Assembly (NCBI RefSeq): GCF_042646165.1
Contig: NZ_JBHRTC010000003.1
Length of the DNA: 64,000 nt
Direction: 5' to 3' (one strand)
Source of the DNA: Microbaculum marinum
Lineage (GTDB): Bacteria; Pseudomonadota; Alphaproteobacteria; Rhizobiales; Tepidamorphaceae
In this document: one piece after another, positions 54,719 through 62,949 of the stretch
Layout of the letters: each line of letters begins with the position of its first letter
How positions within the stretch are numbered: the first letter of the stretch is position 1
Position numbers and translations under genes: made by a program
The notes under the pieces: model-generated
What the model was told of the DNA's origin: nothing
Seen by the model: only the letters and a program-made list of their open reading frames with translations
Databases searched by the model: none

Positions 54719-55369
54719 TCACGGCGCCCATCGCAGAAAGTTGCCGATCAGGGCCAGGCCGAGCTTCTGGCTCTTCTCGGGGTGGAACTGGGTGCCGGCG
54801 CGGTTGCCGCGGGCGACGATGGCGGTGAGCGGGCCACCGTAGTCGGAGACGGCGACGACGTCGGCGTCGTCCTTCGCGGCGAGGTGATAGGAATGCACGT
54901 AATAGGCGTGCAGTCCCTCATCGCCGGTCGGGATGCCCGCCAGCAGGGCATGATCGGACCTCGCCCGAAGGGTGTTCCAGCCCATGTGCGGGATCTTGAG
55001 GGCCGGGTCGGAGGGTTCGAGCCGCACGACGTCGCCGGGAATCCAGCCGAAACCCTCGGTCGTCTCGTACTCGCGGCCGAAGTCGGCCATCAGCTGCATG
55101 CCCACGCAGATGCCGAGGAACGGCCGGCCCCTCTCCTCGACCGCCTCGACCAGCGCCTCGTGCAGGCCGTCGACGCGGTCGAGGCCGCGCCGGCAGTCGG
55201 CGAAGGCGCCGACGCCCGGAAGGACGATGCGGTCGGCCGTCCGCACAGAGTCGGGATCGTCGGTGACCGCGATCTCGGCCGCGATGCCGCGTTCGCGGGC
55301 GGCGCGCTCGACGGCCTTTTCGGCCGAGCGCAGGTTGCCGGAGCCGTAGTCCAGTATGGCGATGCGCAT
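54719..55369 (-). CDS. hisH: imidazole glycerol phosphate synthase, glutaminase subunit
   Basis: A 216-residue class I glutamine amidotransferase. Nucleophile Cys88 is in FLGICVGMQLM, and the His196-Glu198 pair is in TQFHPEKSQ. It begins with MRIAILDYGSGNLRSAEKA, the usual HisH start. It releases ammonia for HisF. DUF2628 lies upstream on the same strand by 23 bp. Downstream the neighbour that should be hisA is displaced by about 540 bp of atypical DNA. Confidence 0.97.
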   Translation of the reverse strand: MRIAILDYGSGNLRSAEKAVERAARERGIAAEIAVTDDPDSVRTADRIVLPGVGAFADCRRGLDRVDGLHEALVEAVEERGRPFLGICVGMQLMADFGREYETTEGFGWIPGDVVRLEPSDPALKIPHMGWNTLRARSDHALLAGIPTGDEGLHAYYVHSYHLAAKDDADVVAVSDYGGPLTAIVARGNRAGTQFHPEKSQKLGLALIGNFLRWAP

Positions 55370-55392
55370 GGTTCAGCCGCCGGTCGCGCGTG

Positions 55393-55881
55393 TCATTCGG
55401 GGTGCGGGAACAGGCCGACCACCGGTTCCGAACCGCCGGAGGGCCGCCGCGGGACGACGGGAGGACGTGCCGGGACGCTGCGCTGGGCGGATCCCGCCGT
55501 CGGGGCCGGCGTCAGGACACGCCGGAAGAACGACTGCTCGGCCTCCTCGTCGTCGCGGCCGGCAGCGACTCCGAGCATCCGCCAGCCCTTGCGCGCGAGG
55601 CTCCAGCGTCTCAGCTCGTTGGCCTCCAGCGCGAACCAGATCGAGAAGACGAAGGACAGAATGCCGACGACGAAGCCCGTCCTGGCGAAGATTTCGCCGA
55701 TCACGGTCAGGCCGACGCCGATCGCCAGCCAGCCGAGCAGCACCCACCACATCCGGTGCCAGAGCATCCAGATCGCCGGGATGAACAGCGCCGGCCAGCA
55801 GAATCCCTCCTTCACGAGGGTTACTCCCTCGAGGCGGCCAGACCCGGCTTCGGGCGGTTCGTGGACGGTGAAGACCTTCAT
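55393..55881 (-). CDS. DUF2628 domain protein
   Basis: A 162-residue membrane protein with two or three hydrophobic segments (FCWPALFIPAIWMLWHRMWW, then WLAIGVGLTVIGEIF and FVVGILSFVFSIWFALEANELR, split). YRRWSLARKGW-like NELRRWSLARKGWRMLGV ends the DUF2628 core, followed by a Pro/Arg-rich tail. The family has no known function, but its place between hisB and hisH is conserved in many Rhizobiales. Here hisB is displaced by two opposite-strand genes. It is 23 bp upstream of hisH and probably cotranscribed. Confidence 0.87.
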   Translation of the reverse strand: MKVFTVHEPPEAGSGRLEGVTLVKEGFCWPALFIPAIWMLWHRMWWVLLGWLAIGVGLTVIGEIFARTGFVVGILSFVFSIWFALEANELRRWSLARKGWRMLGVAAGRDDEEAEQSFFRRVLTPAPTAGSAQRSVPARPPVVPRRPSGGSEPVVGLFPHPE

Positions 55882-56150
55882 GGGCGTTCTCTTAGCGCGG
55901 CGCGGGGCGGATTAGAAGGGAACTCTGCGGGAAGTTCCTGCCTCGCAGCAGCCAAGCCCGGACCAAAGGGGTGCGGTTGCGCGGAAAACCTCCGACCAGG
56001 CCATGCCACGCTGCGAGGAAAACCGGCTGTCACCCTGCGCACCGCCTTCGCAAGCGATGCCGGGCAAGGCCGGACGCATCGCGATCCGGGCGGGCTCTGG
56101 CGCAGCAGGACAGCGCAATGCTAGACAGCCGATACTGATCGGGGTGAGAC

Positions 56151-56639
56151 ATGAGCAACGCCGGACGCAGAGCGCAGATTACCGCGGCACTCGTCGAGAG
56201 GACCGGCATCGACGAGACGCTGATCGGCCGTCTGGTCGACGCCTTCTACGCCAAGGTGCGCACCGATCCCCTGCTCGGACCGGTATTCGAGCGGCGCGTT
56301 ACGGACTGGCCGCGGCATCTCGAGCAGATGCGGGCCTTCTGGTCGTCGGTGGCGCTGACCTCCGGCCGCTATCACGGCGATCCGATGCAGAAGCATCGGT
56401 CCCTGCCCGTCGATGCCCGCCATTTTGACCGCTGGCTCGCCCTGTTCGAGGAGACGGCGCGGGAACTGTGCACGCCAGCGGCCGCCGAACACTTCATCGA
56501 GCGCGCGCGGCGGATCGCCGAGAGTCTCGAACTCGGCATCGCGGCGCATGCCGGCGTGATGGTGATGAAGGGCGAGCGCTTCGTGCGCCCCGCCCTGCCG
56601 ATCCAGCCGGGCGATGCCCGCGCCCTGTGGACGGACTGA
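56151..56639 (+). CDS. group III truncated haemoglobin
   Basis: A 162-residue globin of the 2-on-2 fold. The group III pattern is FYAKVRTDPLLGPVFERRVTDWPRHLEQMRAFWSSV (split at 40-75) followed by a His in MQKHRSLP and a proximal His in ARHFDRWLALFEETA. Such proteins bind oxygen or NO, and in Campylobacter the homologue modulates respiration under nitrosative stress; the role here is not known. The tail after residue 125 is an extra extension. The gene precedes the 5-formyltetrahydrofolate cyclo-ligase by 5 bp on the same strand, both lying inside the his cluster. Confidence 0.88.
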   Translation: MSNAGRRAQITAALVERTGIDETLIGRLVDAFYAKVRTDPLLGPVFERRVTDWPRHLEQMRAFWSSVALTSGRYHGDPMQKHRSLPVDARHFDRWLALFEETARELCTPAAAEHFIERARRIAESLELGIAAHAGVMVMKGERFVRPALPIQPGDARALWTD

Positions 56640-56644
56640 TCGCA

Positions 56645-57244
56645 ATGCCGGACGGCAGCCCCTCGGAGACCGATATTGCGCGCTGGCGCAAGGCCGAACG
56701 CGACAGGCTGATCGCCGAACGGCTCGCCATCGACCCCGACACCCGCCTCGCCCACGCCGGGCGCATCGCAGCCTCGCTGGAAGCCTCGATCGGCCCGGTA
56801 TCGGGCAGGATCGTGAGCGTCTACTGGCCGTTCCGGGGCGAGCCCGACCTGCGCGGCTTCATGGAGCGGGTGACCGGCAACGGCGGCACCTGCGCGCTGC
56901 CGGTGGTCGTCGAACGGGCGCGGCCGGTCGTGTTCCGGGCCTGGAAACCCGGCGACCGGCTGGAACGCGGCGTCTGGAACATTCCCGTGCCGGCCGACGG
57001 CGCCGAAGTCGTGCCGGACGTCGTCGTCGCGCCCGTCGTCGGCTTCGACCCGCACTGCTACCGGCTCGGCTACGGCGGCGGCTACTACGACCGGACGCTT
57101 GCTGCGCTGACGCGCAGGCCGGCGGTGTTCGGGGTCGGCTATGCGGCGGCCGCGATCGCGACGATCCATCCGCAGCCGCACGACATCCCGATGGATGCCA
57201 TCGTCACGGAGACCGGCGTCATCGCGCCAAAACGGTCGGCCTAG
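56645..57244 (+). CDS. 5-formyltetrahydrofolate cyclo-ligase
   Basis: A 199-residue ATP-dependent enzyme that recycles 5-formyl-THF to 5,10-methenyl-THF. VYWPFRGEPDLRGFM, LPVVVERARPVVFRAW and especially VAPVVGFDPHCYRLGYGGGYYDRTL (split motif, catalytic region near 130-155) identify it. It starts 5 bp after the globin gene and ends with a 4-bp tail-to-tail overlap with hisB. A link with globin function is not obvious, but histidine synthesis yields AICAR, whose onward use needs 10-formyl-THF, so a metabolic tie to the his locus is possible. Confidence 0.92.
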   Translation: MPDGSPSETDIARWRKAERDRLIAERLAIDPDTRLAHAGRIAASLEASIGPVSGRIVSVYWPFRGEPDLRGFMERVTGNGGTCALPVVVERARPVVFRAWKPGDRLERGVWNIPVPADGAEVVPDVVVAPVVGFDPHCYRLGYGGGYYDRTLAALTRRPAVFGVGYAAAAIATIHPQPHDIPMDAIVTETGVIAPKRSA

Positions 57245-57843
57245 CCGGCGAGGCTGCCCTTGGTCGACGGCACGCGCGCGCCTTCCCGCGGGTCGATGGC
57301 GATGGCGGCGCGCAGCGCGCGGGCGAGGCCCTTGAAGCAGCTCTCGGCGATGTGGTGGCTGTTGTCGCCGTAGAAGCACTCGACGTGCAGCGTGATCCCG
57401 GCATTCATGGCGAAGGCCTGGAACCATTCGCGGAACAGCTCCGTGTCCATGTCGCCGACCTTCGGCGCCGGGAACCGCGCGCGCCAGACCAGGAACGGCC
57501 GGCCGGAGACGTCGACGGCGACGCGGCTCAGGGTCTCGTCCATCGGCAGGTGAACCGTGGCGTAGCGGGCGATGCCGCGCCGCTCGCCGAGCGCCTGGCG
57601 GACCGCCTGGCCGAGCACGATGCCGACGTCCTCGGTGGTGTGGTGCAGGTCGACGTGCAGGTCGCCCTTCGCCTGGATGTCGACGTCGATCAGGGCGTGC
57701 CGCGCGAACAGCTCGAGCATGTGGTCGAGAAAGCCGATCCCCGTCGAGACGACCGAGCGGCCCTCGCCGTCCAGGTCGACGGAGACCGTCACATCGGTCT
57801 CGGCGGTCTTGCGGGCGATCTCGGCCTTCCGCGCTTCGCTCAT
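57241..57843 (-). CDS. hisB: imidazoleglycerol-phosphate dehydratase
   Basis: A 200-residue Mn-dependent dehydratase of histidine synthesis, the monofunctional type. GIGFLDHMLELFARHALIDVDIQAKGDLHVDLHHTTEDVGI (split at 41-80) and FYGDNSHHIAESCFKGLARAL with its His-rich metal sites are diagnostic. ATG 57843 gives the family N-terminus; the longer open frame upstream is antisense intergenic DNA. It is divergent from hslV, as in many Rhizobiales, and its his partners now lie 1.4 kb downstream past two inserted genes. Confidence 0.96.
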   Translation of the reverse strand: MSEARKAEIARKTAETDVTVSVDLDGEGRSVVSTGIGFLDHMLELFARHALIDVDIQAKGDLHVDLHHTTEDVGIVLGQAVRQALGERRGIARYATVHLPMDETLSRVAVDVSGRPFLVWRARFPAPKVGDMDTELFREWFQAFAMNAGITLHVECFYGDNSHHIAESCFKGLARALRAAIAIDPREGARVPSTKGSLAG

Positions 57844-58010
57844 GGGCTCGACTTTCGTGTGAAACGTGAGGACGGCGCGTTCTATCAGGCGTTTGCGGCA
57901 GATGAAAGCAGCGGCGTCGCGGCCCACCCCCGTGGGCCGGGACGCGGCCCTCGTCCCGGGGAGCCGCCGCAGGTGGACGCGGCTGCCGTCCGACGCATAC
58001 CCCCTCAGCG

Positions 58011-58038
58011 TTGAATCGGTCGGGAATCGGAATACATG
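58011..58038 (+). promoter_or_regulatory. possible heat-shock promoter of hslV
   Basis: TTGAAT at 58011 and TACATG at 58033, spacing 16 bp, about 60 bp before the hslV start. It resembles the alphaproteobacterial RpoH pattern (CTTGAA plus an A/T-rich -10) only loosely. Heat control of hslVU is common in proteobacteria. Confidence 0.3.
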
Positions 58039-58100
58039 TGGGCCGACCAACGAAGCCACCGGCAGCACACTGCACGATCCGGCCGGCGAGAGGAGCCTTC

Positions 58101-58673
58101 ATGAATTCGCAATCCCGCAGCCACGGGCACGGCGACGGACAGTGGTACGCCACGACGATCCTGACCGTCCGCAAGGGCGGCAAGGTGGTGATCGCCGGCG
58201 ACGGCCAGGTCTCGGTCGGCGAGACCGTGATGAAACATTCCGCGCGCAAGGTGCGCCGGCTCGGCGACGGCGGCGTCATCACCGGCTTCGCCGGGGCGAC
58301 CGCCGACGCCTTCACGCTGTTCGAGCGGCTCGAGAAGAAGCTGGAGCAGTATCCCAACCAGCTGATGCGCGCCTGCGTCGAGCTTGCCAAGGACTGGCGC
58401 ACCGACCGCTACCTGCGCCACCTGCAGGCGATGCTGATCGTCGCCGATCCGACCGTCAGCCTGGTGGTGACCGGCAACGGCGACGTGCTGGAGCCGGAGA
58501 ATGGCCTGGCGGCGATCGGCTCGGGCGGCAACTACGCGCTGGCGGCGGCCCGCGCCCTCGTCGACACCGATCTCGACGCCGAAGCGATCGCCCGCAAGGC
58601 GATGGCGATCGCCGCCGACATCTGCATCTACACCAACGACAACATCGTCGTCGAAACCCTCGATGCCCAGTAG
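58101..58673 (+). CDS. hslV: ATP-dependent protease subunit HslV
   Basis: A 190-residue Ntn peptidase forming a double hexamer with HslU. The propeptide MNSQSRSHGHGDGQWYA precedes the active-site Thr18, start of TTILTVRKGGKVVIAGDGQ. LMRACVELAKDWRTDRYLR and AIGSGGNYALAAARAL are family signatures. The propeptide is longer than in E. coli (one residue) but usual in alphaproteobacteria. GAGAGGAG lies eight bases before ATG 58101. Its end overlaps the GNAT gene by 11 bp. Confidence 0.96.
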   Translation: MNSQSRSHGHGDGQWYATTILTVRKGGKVVIAGDGQVSVGETVMKHSARKVRRLGDGGVITGFAGATADAFTLFERLEKKLEQYPNQLMRACVELAKDWRTDRYLRHLQAMLIVADPTVSLVVTGNGDVLEPENGLAAIGSGGNYALAAARALVDTDLDAEAIARKAMAIAADICIYTNDNIVVETLDAQ

Positions 58674-59211
58674 CGACGCGCCCAACACGGAGCCGCGCGG
58701 GGAATCGGGGCCATACGGGTTCCGGCCGGTGACGGCGGGCGACCTGGCCCTGCTTCGCGGATGGCTGCAGGCGCCGCATTTCGCCGAGTGGTGGGGCCAG
58801 CCGGACGGCGTCTGCGAGTTCGAGGCGGCGATCGCCTGCCCGGCGACCGAGCCGATGATCGTCGAACTGGACGGGCGGCCGATCGCCTATCTGCAGTGCT
58901 ACGACCCGCACCTGGAGGACGGCCATCCCTATCGCGACCAGCCGCGCGGCACGCTCGGCTTCGATCTGTCGATCGGCCCGGCCGGGCTGGTCGGCAGGGG
59001 GCACGGCAGCGCGATGCTCCGCCAGGCGGTCGAGACCCGGTTCGCCAGCGGCATGAGGCGGGCTGTGATCGACCCGAATCCAGGGAATTCACGCGCCATA
59101 GCCGCCTATCGAAAGGCGGGTTTCCGAACGCTGGAAAGGCGCTCCACGACGTACGGGGAGGTGTTGCTGATGGCACAGGATGCCCCGAAACAGGACGGAA
59201 TCAATGAGTGA
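58663..59211 (+). CDS. GNAT acetyltransferase between hslV and hslU
   Basis: A 182-residue acetyltransferase of the aminoglycoside 6'-acetyltransferase or RimJ-like branch. GYGFRPVTAGDLALLRGWL-type start, HFAEWWGQPDGVCEFE, LGFDLSIGPAGLVGRGHGSAMLRQAV (CoA-binding loop near 108) and PNPGNSRAIAAYRKAGFRTL are visible. The substrate is unknown, and drug acetylation should not be assumed. The gene overlaps hslV by 11 bp and hslU by 8 bp, so it is translated between the two protease subunits. This suggests either a conserved operon guest or a role in modifying HslVU or its clients. Confidence 0.85.
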   Translation: MPSSDAPNTEPRGESGPYGFRPVTAGDLALLRGWLQAPHFAEWWGQPDGVCEFEAAIACPATEPMIVELDGRPIAYLQCYDPHLEDGHPYRDQPRGTLGFDLSIGPAGLVGRGHGSAMLRQAVETRFASGMRRAVIDPNPGNSRAIAAYRKAGFRTLERRSTTYGEVLLMAQDAPKQDGINE

Positions 59212-60514
59212 TTTTTCCCCCCGTGAAATCGTTTCCGAGCTCGACCGGTACATCGTCGGGCAACATGACGCCAAGCGCGCGGTGGCGATCGCGCTGAGGA
59301 ACCGCTGGCGCCGCCAGCAGCTTGCCGACGACCTCCGAGAGGAGGTGCTGCCCAAGAACATCCTGATGATCGGGCCGACCGGCGTCGGCAAGACCGAGAT
59401 CTCGCGCCGGCTTGCCCGCCTCGCCGACGCGCCGTTCCTCAAGGTGGAGGCGACCAAGTTCACCGAGGTCGGCTATGTCGGCCGCGACGTGGAACAGATC
59501 ATCCGCGACCTGCTGGAGGCGGCCATCGGCCTGGTGCGCACGCGCCGCCGCAAGGAGGTCAGCGCCAGGGCGCACCTGGCCGCCGAGGAGCGCGTGCTGA
59601 ACGCGCTGGTCGGTCCGGGCGCCGGCCCGTCGACGCGCGAATCGTTTCGCCGCAAGCTGCGCGACGGCGAGCTCGACGACAAGGAGATCGAGGTCGAGCT
59701 GCGCCAGTCGTCCATGTCGATGCCGCAGATGGACATTCCCGGCATGCCCGGCGCCTCGGTCGGCATGATCAATCTCGGCGACATGCTCGGCAAGGCGTTC
59801 GGCGGCCAGACCAAGCCCCGCAAGATTTCGGTCAAGGATTCCTACGACCTGCTGATCGCCGAGGAATCGGACAAGCTGCTCGACGACGACCAGATCGTCC
59901 AGGAGGCGACCCACCTGACCGAGAACCACGGCATCGTGTTCCTCGACGAGATCGACAAGATCACCGGCCGCTCCGAGCGCGTCGGCGGGGCCGACGTCAG
60001 CCGCGAGGGCGTGCAGCGCGACCTGCTGCCGCTGATCGAGGGCACCACGGTGTCGACCAAGCACGGGCCGGTGAAGACGGACCACATTCTGTTCATCGCC
60101 TCGGGCGCCTTCCATGTCGCCAAGCCCTCGGACCTGCTGCCCGAACTGCAGGGCCGCCTGCCGATCCGCGTCGAGCTGAAGCCGCTCACCGAGGACGATT
60201 TCCGCCGCATCCTGACGGAGACCGAGGCGAGCCTGATCCGCCAGTACATCGCGCTGATGGGCACCGAAGGGCTGACGCTCGAGTTCACCGACGACGGCAT
60301 CGCCGAGATCGCCAAGATCGCGGTCGAGGTGAACTCCTCGGTCGAGAACATCGGCGCCCGGCGGCTGCAGACGGTGATGGAGCGGGTGCTCGACGAGATC
60401 AGCTTCGAGGCGCCCGACAAGTCGGGCCAGCAGGTCGTCATCGACGCCGCCTACGTGAAGAAGCACATCGGCGACTTGGCCAGGAACGCCGATCTCAGCC
60501 GCTACGTCCTGTAG
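59204..60514 (+). CDS. hslU: HslU ATPase subunit
   Basis: A 436-residue AAA+ unfoldase that feeds proteins into HslV. SPREIVSELDRYIVGQHDAK opens the protein, Walker A is MIGPTGVGKTEISRRLARL (about 53-71), the I-domain runs about 110-230 with a Met/Gly-rich stretch, and Walker B is GIVFLDEIDKIT near 248. The C-terminal ARNADLSRYVL docks into HslV. ATG 59204 lies within the end of the GNAT gene. About 530 bp of repeats follow. Confidence 0.97.
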   Translation: MSDFSPREIVSELDRYIVGQHDAKRAVAIALRNRWRRQQLADDLREEVLPKNILMIGPTGVGKTEISRRLARLADAPFLKVEATKFTEVGYVGRDVEQIIRDLLEAAIGLVRTRRRKEVSARAHLAAEERVLNALVGPGAGPSTRESFRRKLRDGELDDKEIEVELRQSSMSMPQMDIPGMPGASVGMINLGDMLGKAFGGQTKPRKISVKDSYDLLIAEESDKLLDDDQIVQEATHLTENHGIVFLDEIDKITGRSERVGGADVSREGVQRDLLPLIEGTTVSTKHGPVKTDHILFIASGAFHVAKPSDLLPELQGRLPIRVELKPLTEDDFRRILTETEASLIRQYIALMGTEGLTLEFTDDGIAEIAKIAVEVNSSVENIGARRLQTVMERVLDEISFEAPDKSGQQVVIDAAYVKKHIGDLARNADLSRYVL

Positions 60515-60592
60515 GGACGGCGGCCGGCACCCCGCCTGGCCGCCAGTGCGGCGGGCCTCCCGGCATGGGCATTCACCTCCGGGGGCCGCCCC

Positions 60593-60634
60593 CGTCCTTC
60601 GAGACGGCCGCTGCGCGGCCTCCTCAGGATGAGG
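60593..60634. repeat. REP-like palindromic repeat
   Basis: CGTCCTTCGAGACGGCCG...CTCAGGATGAGG with inner stem GGCCGC / GCGGCC. It is of the widespread Rhizobiales REP type. Confidence 0.75.
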
Positions 60635-60702
60635 GCGGAGGTAGGGGCGCGGTCGCGGGTGGGGCAACAACTGGCGGTCGGTCGTCCCCGGAATGTGATG
60701 AG

Positions 60703-60748
60703 CCTCATGGTGAGGAGGCCTCGTCAGAGGCCGTGTCGAACCACGAGG
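60703..60748. repeat. REP-like palindromic repeat
   Basis: CCTCATGGTGAGGAGGCC...GTCGAACCACGAGG, with inner stem GGCCTC / GAGGCC. It belongs to the family of the element at 49906-49951. Confidence 0.75.
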
Positions 60749-60889
60749 CGCCGGCGGGACCGCGTCGCCGGGCGCCATCCCCCGTGCGCATCCCGGCGTC
60801 CATACCCGCTGCGGTGGTCACGGATCGCCGGGACGAGCCTGCCGATGAGGCCGAAACGGATCGCGGACAGTCGTGCCTGGTGTAGTCAC

Positions 60890-60988
60890 GTCATCCCGGA
60901 AACGGCTCTGCCGTTCCGGGATCGCCACACATCGCAGCGGCGGATGTCCGGGGGGATCCCGGCTCGCGCTGCGCTTGGCCGGGATGAC
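60890..60988. repeat. MITE-like repeat with terminal inverted repeats
   Basis: A 99-bp element bounded by GTCATCCCGG and CCGGGATGAC (perfect 10-bp inverted ends). It holds inner hairpins such as CCCGGAAACGG / CCGTTCCGGG-like pairs. A degenerate relative is at 62685-62770. No transposase is present. Confidence 0.75.
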
Positions 60989-61042
60989 GATGATCGAGCC
61001 GTGCCAATGCAAAGGAATGGCGGGCCGTCCTCACCGCCCGCC

Positions 61043-61789
61043 TCAGGCGGTCTTGTCGGGGTATCTGCAGACGTCGCGGATGACGCAGCGGCCGCACTCG
61101 GGCTTGCGGGCCTTGCAGATGTAGCGGCCGTGCAGGATCAGCCAGTGGTGGGCGTTGAGCCGGTACTCGTCCGGCACGACCCGCTCCAGTGCGAGCTCCA
61201 CCTGCAGCGGGTCCTTGCCCGGCGCTAGGCCGGTGCGGTTGGCGACCCGGAAGATGTGCGTGTCGACGGCGATGGTCGGCTCGCCGAAGGCGACGTTGAG
61301 GACGACGTTGGCGGTCTTGCGGCCGACGCCGGGCAGCGTCTCCAGCATCTCGCGGTCGGCCGGCACCTCGCCGCCGGTCTCGTCGATCAGGCGCTGCGAC
61401 AGCGCCACCACGTTCTTCGCCTTGTTGCGGAACAGGCCGATCGTCTTGATGTGCTCGCGCACCGCGTCCTCGCCGAGCGCGACCATCTTCTGCGGCGTGT
61501 CGGCCCTGGCGAACAGGGCCCGGGTCGCCTTGTTGACGCCGGCGTCGGTGGCCTGCGCCGACAGCACCACGGCGACCAGCAGCGTGAAGGGATTGACGTA
61601 TTCGAGCTCGCTCCTGGGGGCCGGATCGGTCTTCTGCAGCGCGGCGAACAGGCGCTCGATCTCGCCGGGCTTCAGCCTGCTGGAGGGTGCTGCGCGCGGC
61701 TTCGCCGCCTTTGCCCGGCGCGGGCGCGCTTCGGCGACGGCCGAGGCGGGGGCGGAGGCGGACGCTGCGGGGGAACGACTCTTTGCCAT
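61043..61789 (-). CDS. nth: endonuclease III
   Basis: A 248-residue bifunctional DNA glycosylase and AP lyase for oxidised pyrimidines. The helix-hairpin-helix with catalytic Lys is LPGVGRKTANVVLNVAF, catalytic Asp is in AVDTHIFRVANR, and the [4Fe-4S] cluster cysteines are C-x6-C-x2-C-x5-C in ICKARKPECGRCVIRDVC. The first 40 residues are Ala/Ser/Lys/Arg-rich and precede the catalytic domain. ATG 61789 is the last start before the core, and the very long open frame upstream is antisense to the DUF2244 gene. Confidence 0.95.
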   Translation of the reverse strand: MAKSRSPAASASAPASAVAEARPRRAKAAKPRAAPSSRLKPGEIERLFAALQKTDPAPRSELEYVNPFTLLVAVVLSAQATDAGVNKATRALFARADTPQKMVALGEDAVREHIKTIGLFRNKAKNVVALSQRLIDETGGEVPADREMLETLPGVGRKTANVVLNVAFGEPTIAVDTHIFRVANRTGLAPGKDPLQVELALERVVPDEYRLNAHHWLILHGRYICKARKPECGRCVIRDVCRYPDKTA

Positions 61790-62011
61790 ATGTCCTAGTA
61801 CCCAATCGCCGGCCGCTTCGCCATCGCGTTGCGTGACCGGGCGGTCGGTCTCGCAGTCCCGTTTCATGGTCGTCTCCCTCGCGGCTCCGGCCGGCAGGCG
61901 TCCGTCATACGGCATTCCTGCTGACACCATCCCGTCACCAGTCCCCTCCCGCCCGCATCGACCTGGGCTCGAAGGATGCATCGGCGCCGCCGCCGTCCTA
62001 TATTGGCCGGC

Positions 62012-62581
62012 ATGGACGCACCCGACCGGAACGACTGCCACCCGAAAACGCACGGCCCGACGAGCGGCAGCCGGACGCATGAGGGCACCGGCGCGCCCGC
62101 CGGGACGGACAGGGAGATCTTCTCCGCCGTCATCACGCCGCACCGGTCGCTGTCGCGGCGCGGCTTCATCGTCTTCATGTGCGTGCTGGGCGGTGTCAGC
62201 TTCACCGCCGGCATCGTCTTCCTGTCGATGGGCGCCTGGCCGGTGTTCGGCTTCTTCGGCCTCGACGTGCTGCTGGTGTGGTTCGCCTTCCGCGCCAACT
62301 ACCGGGCCGCACGGGCGCGCGAAACGATCGTCGTCACCGAGTCGGACCTGCTGGTACGGCGGGTCTCTGCCCGCGGCGCGGTCGCGGAGTGGCGGTTCAA
62401 CCCCTACTGGGTGCGCATAGATACCGGCCGCGATCACGAGGGTACACTGACGCGACTGTCGCTTGCCTCGCACGGCCGCAAGCTCGACATCGCCTACTGG
62501 CTGTCGCCGCCGGAGAAGACCGAGTTCATGCACGCGCTCGCCGGCGCGCTCGCCACCGCCCGCCGCGGCCTGCCGGACTGA
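62012..62581 (+). CDS. DUF2244 domain membrane protein
   Basis: A 189-residue protein with two adjacent transmembrane helices at about 60-103 (RRGFIVFMCVLGGVSFTAGIVF, then WPVFGFFGLDVLLVWFAFRANY, split) and a cytoplasmic beta-rich domain containing VVTESDLLVRRV, WRFNPYWVRID and LSLASHGRKLDIAYWLSPPEK. This is the DUF2244 pattern; its function is unknown, though the family is often near cytochrome or repair genes in alphaproteobacteria. ATG 62012 is preferred over an upstream ATG at 61976. It is divergent from nth across about 220 bp. Confidence 0.88.
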   Translation: MDAPDRNDCHPKTHGPTSGSRTHEGTGAPAGTDREIFSAVITPHRSLSRRGFIVFMCVLGGVSFTAGIVFLSMGAWPVFGFFGLDVLLVWFAFRANYRAARARETIVVTESDLLVRRVSARGAVAEWRFNPYWVRIDTGRDHEGTLTRLSLASHGRKLDIAYWLSPPEKTEFMHALAGALATARRGLPD

Positions 62582-62609
62582 AGCGGCGAATCGAACCGCG
62601 ACGCCTGCG

Positions 62610-62657
62610 CCTCGTGGTTCGGGACGATCGCCGACACCGCGTCTCGAATCACGAAGG
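62610..62657. repeat. REP-like palindromic repeat
   Basis: CCTCGTGGTTCGGGACG...GTCTCGAATCACGAAGG, a relative of the elements at 49.8, 51.1 and 60.7 kb. Confidence 0.7.
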
Positions 62658-62684
62658 GCGGGCGGGACCACCTTTCCTCCCACG

Positions 62685-62770
62685 GCATCCCGGAAGCGGC
62701 CGCGCCGCTATCCGGGATCGCAGCGTCTGCGCCGCTGGCAATCCCGGCTCTCCGCGCTTCGGCCGGGAGG
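62685..62770. repeat. degenerate MITE-like repeat
   Basis: GCATCCCGGAAGCGG...ATCCCGGCTC...GGCCGGGAGG has the layout of the element at 60890-60988 with weaker terminal repeats. Confidence 0.6.
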
Positions 62771-62949
62771 ACGTGGAGAGGACGAGGCCGATTGCTGTCG
62801 GGAGCCTGTTGCGGATCTTGCGGCCGGTCTGGAGCGCCGGAGCGACAGCAGGGGTCGACAATCCGGTCGAAGCCGATCAGGAAACGGGTGTCGCCGCCAG
62901 GTCCGCATCGGTATCACCGACACCGATCCCATTGCATGCGAGGCGCGCT

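Larger units (their letters stand above)
60515..61042. other. 528-bp gap filled by palindromic repeats
   Basis: Between hslU and nth I see no gene. It contains two REP-like elements and a MITE-like element, each listed separately. The hairpin GGCGGCC / GGCCGCC soon after hslU lacks a T-run, so it is not called a terminator. Confidence 0.7.
62582..62949. other. 368-bp gap with palindromic repeats
   Basis: It holds two repeat elements listed separately. The rest, up to the Ada-like gene, shows no gene. Confidence 0.65.

Noticed and set aside
54180..54731. 183-codon minus-strand frame across the hisH-hisA segment
   Set aside because: It runs through the perfect terminator hairpin and opposes the small plus-strand gene, which has a strong ribosome site.
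57855..57872. GTGTGAAACGTG resembling a parS half site upstream of hisB
   Set aside because: It matches only about 11 of 16 parS positions and lies in a normal coding-leader context.
61043..62683. 546-codon frame that would give endonuclease III a 300-residue N-terminal extension
   Set aside because: The extension is antisense to the DUF2244 gene and intergenic repeats. The core plus a short leader from ATG 61789 is complete.
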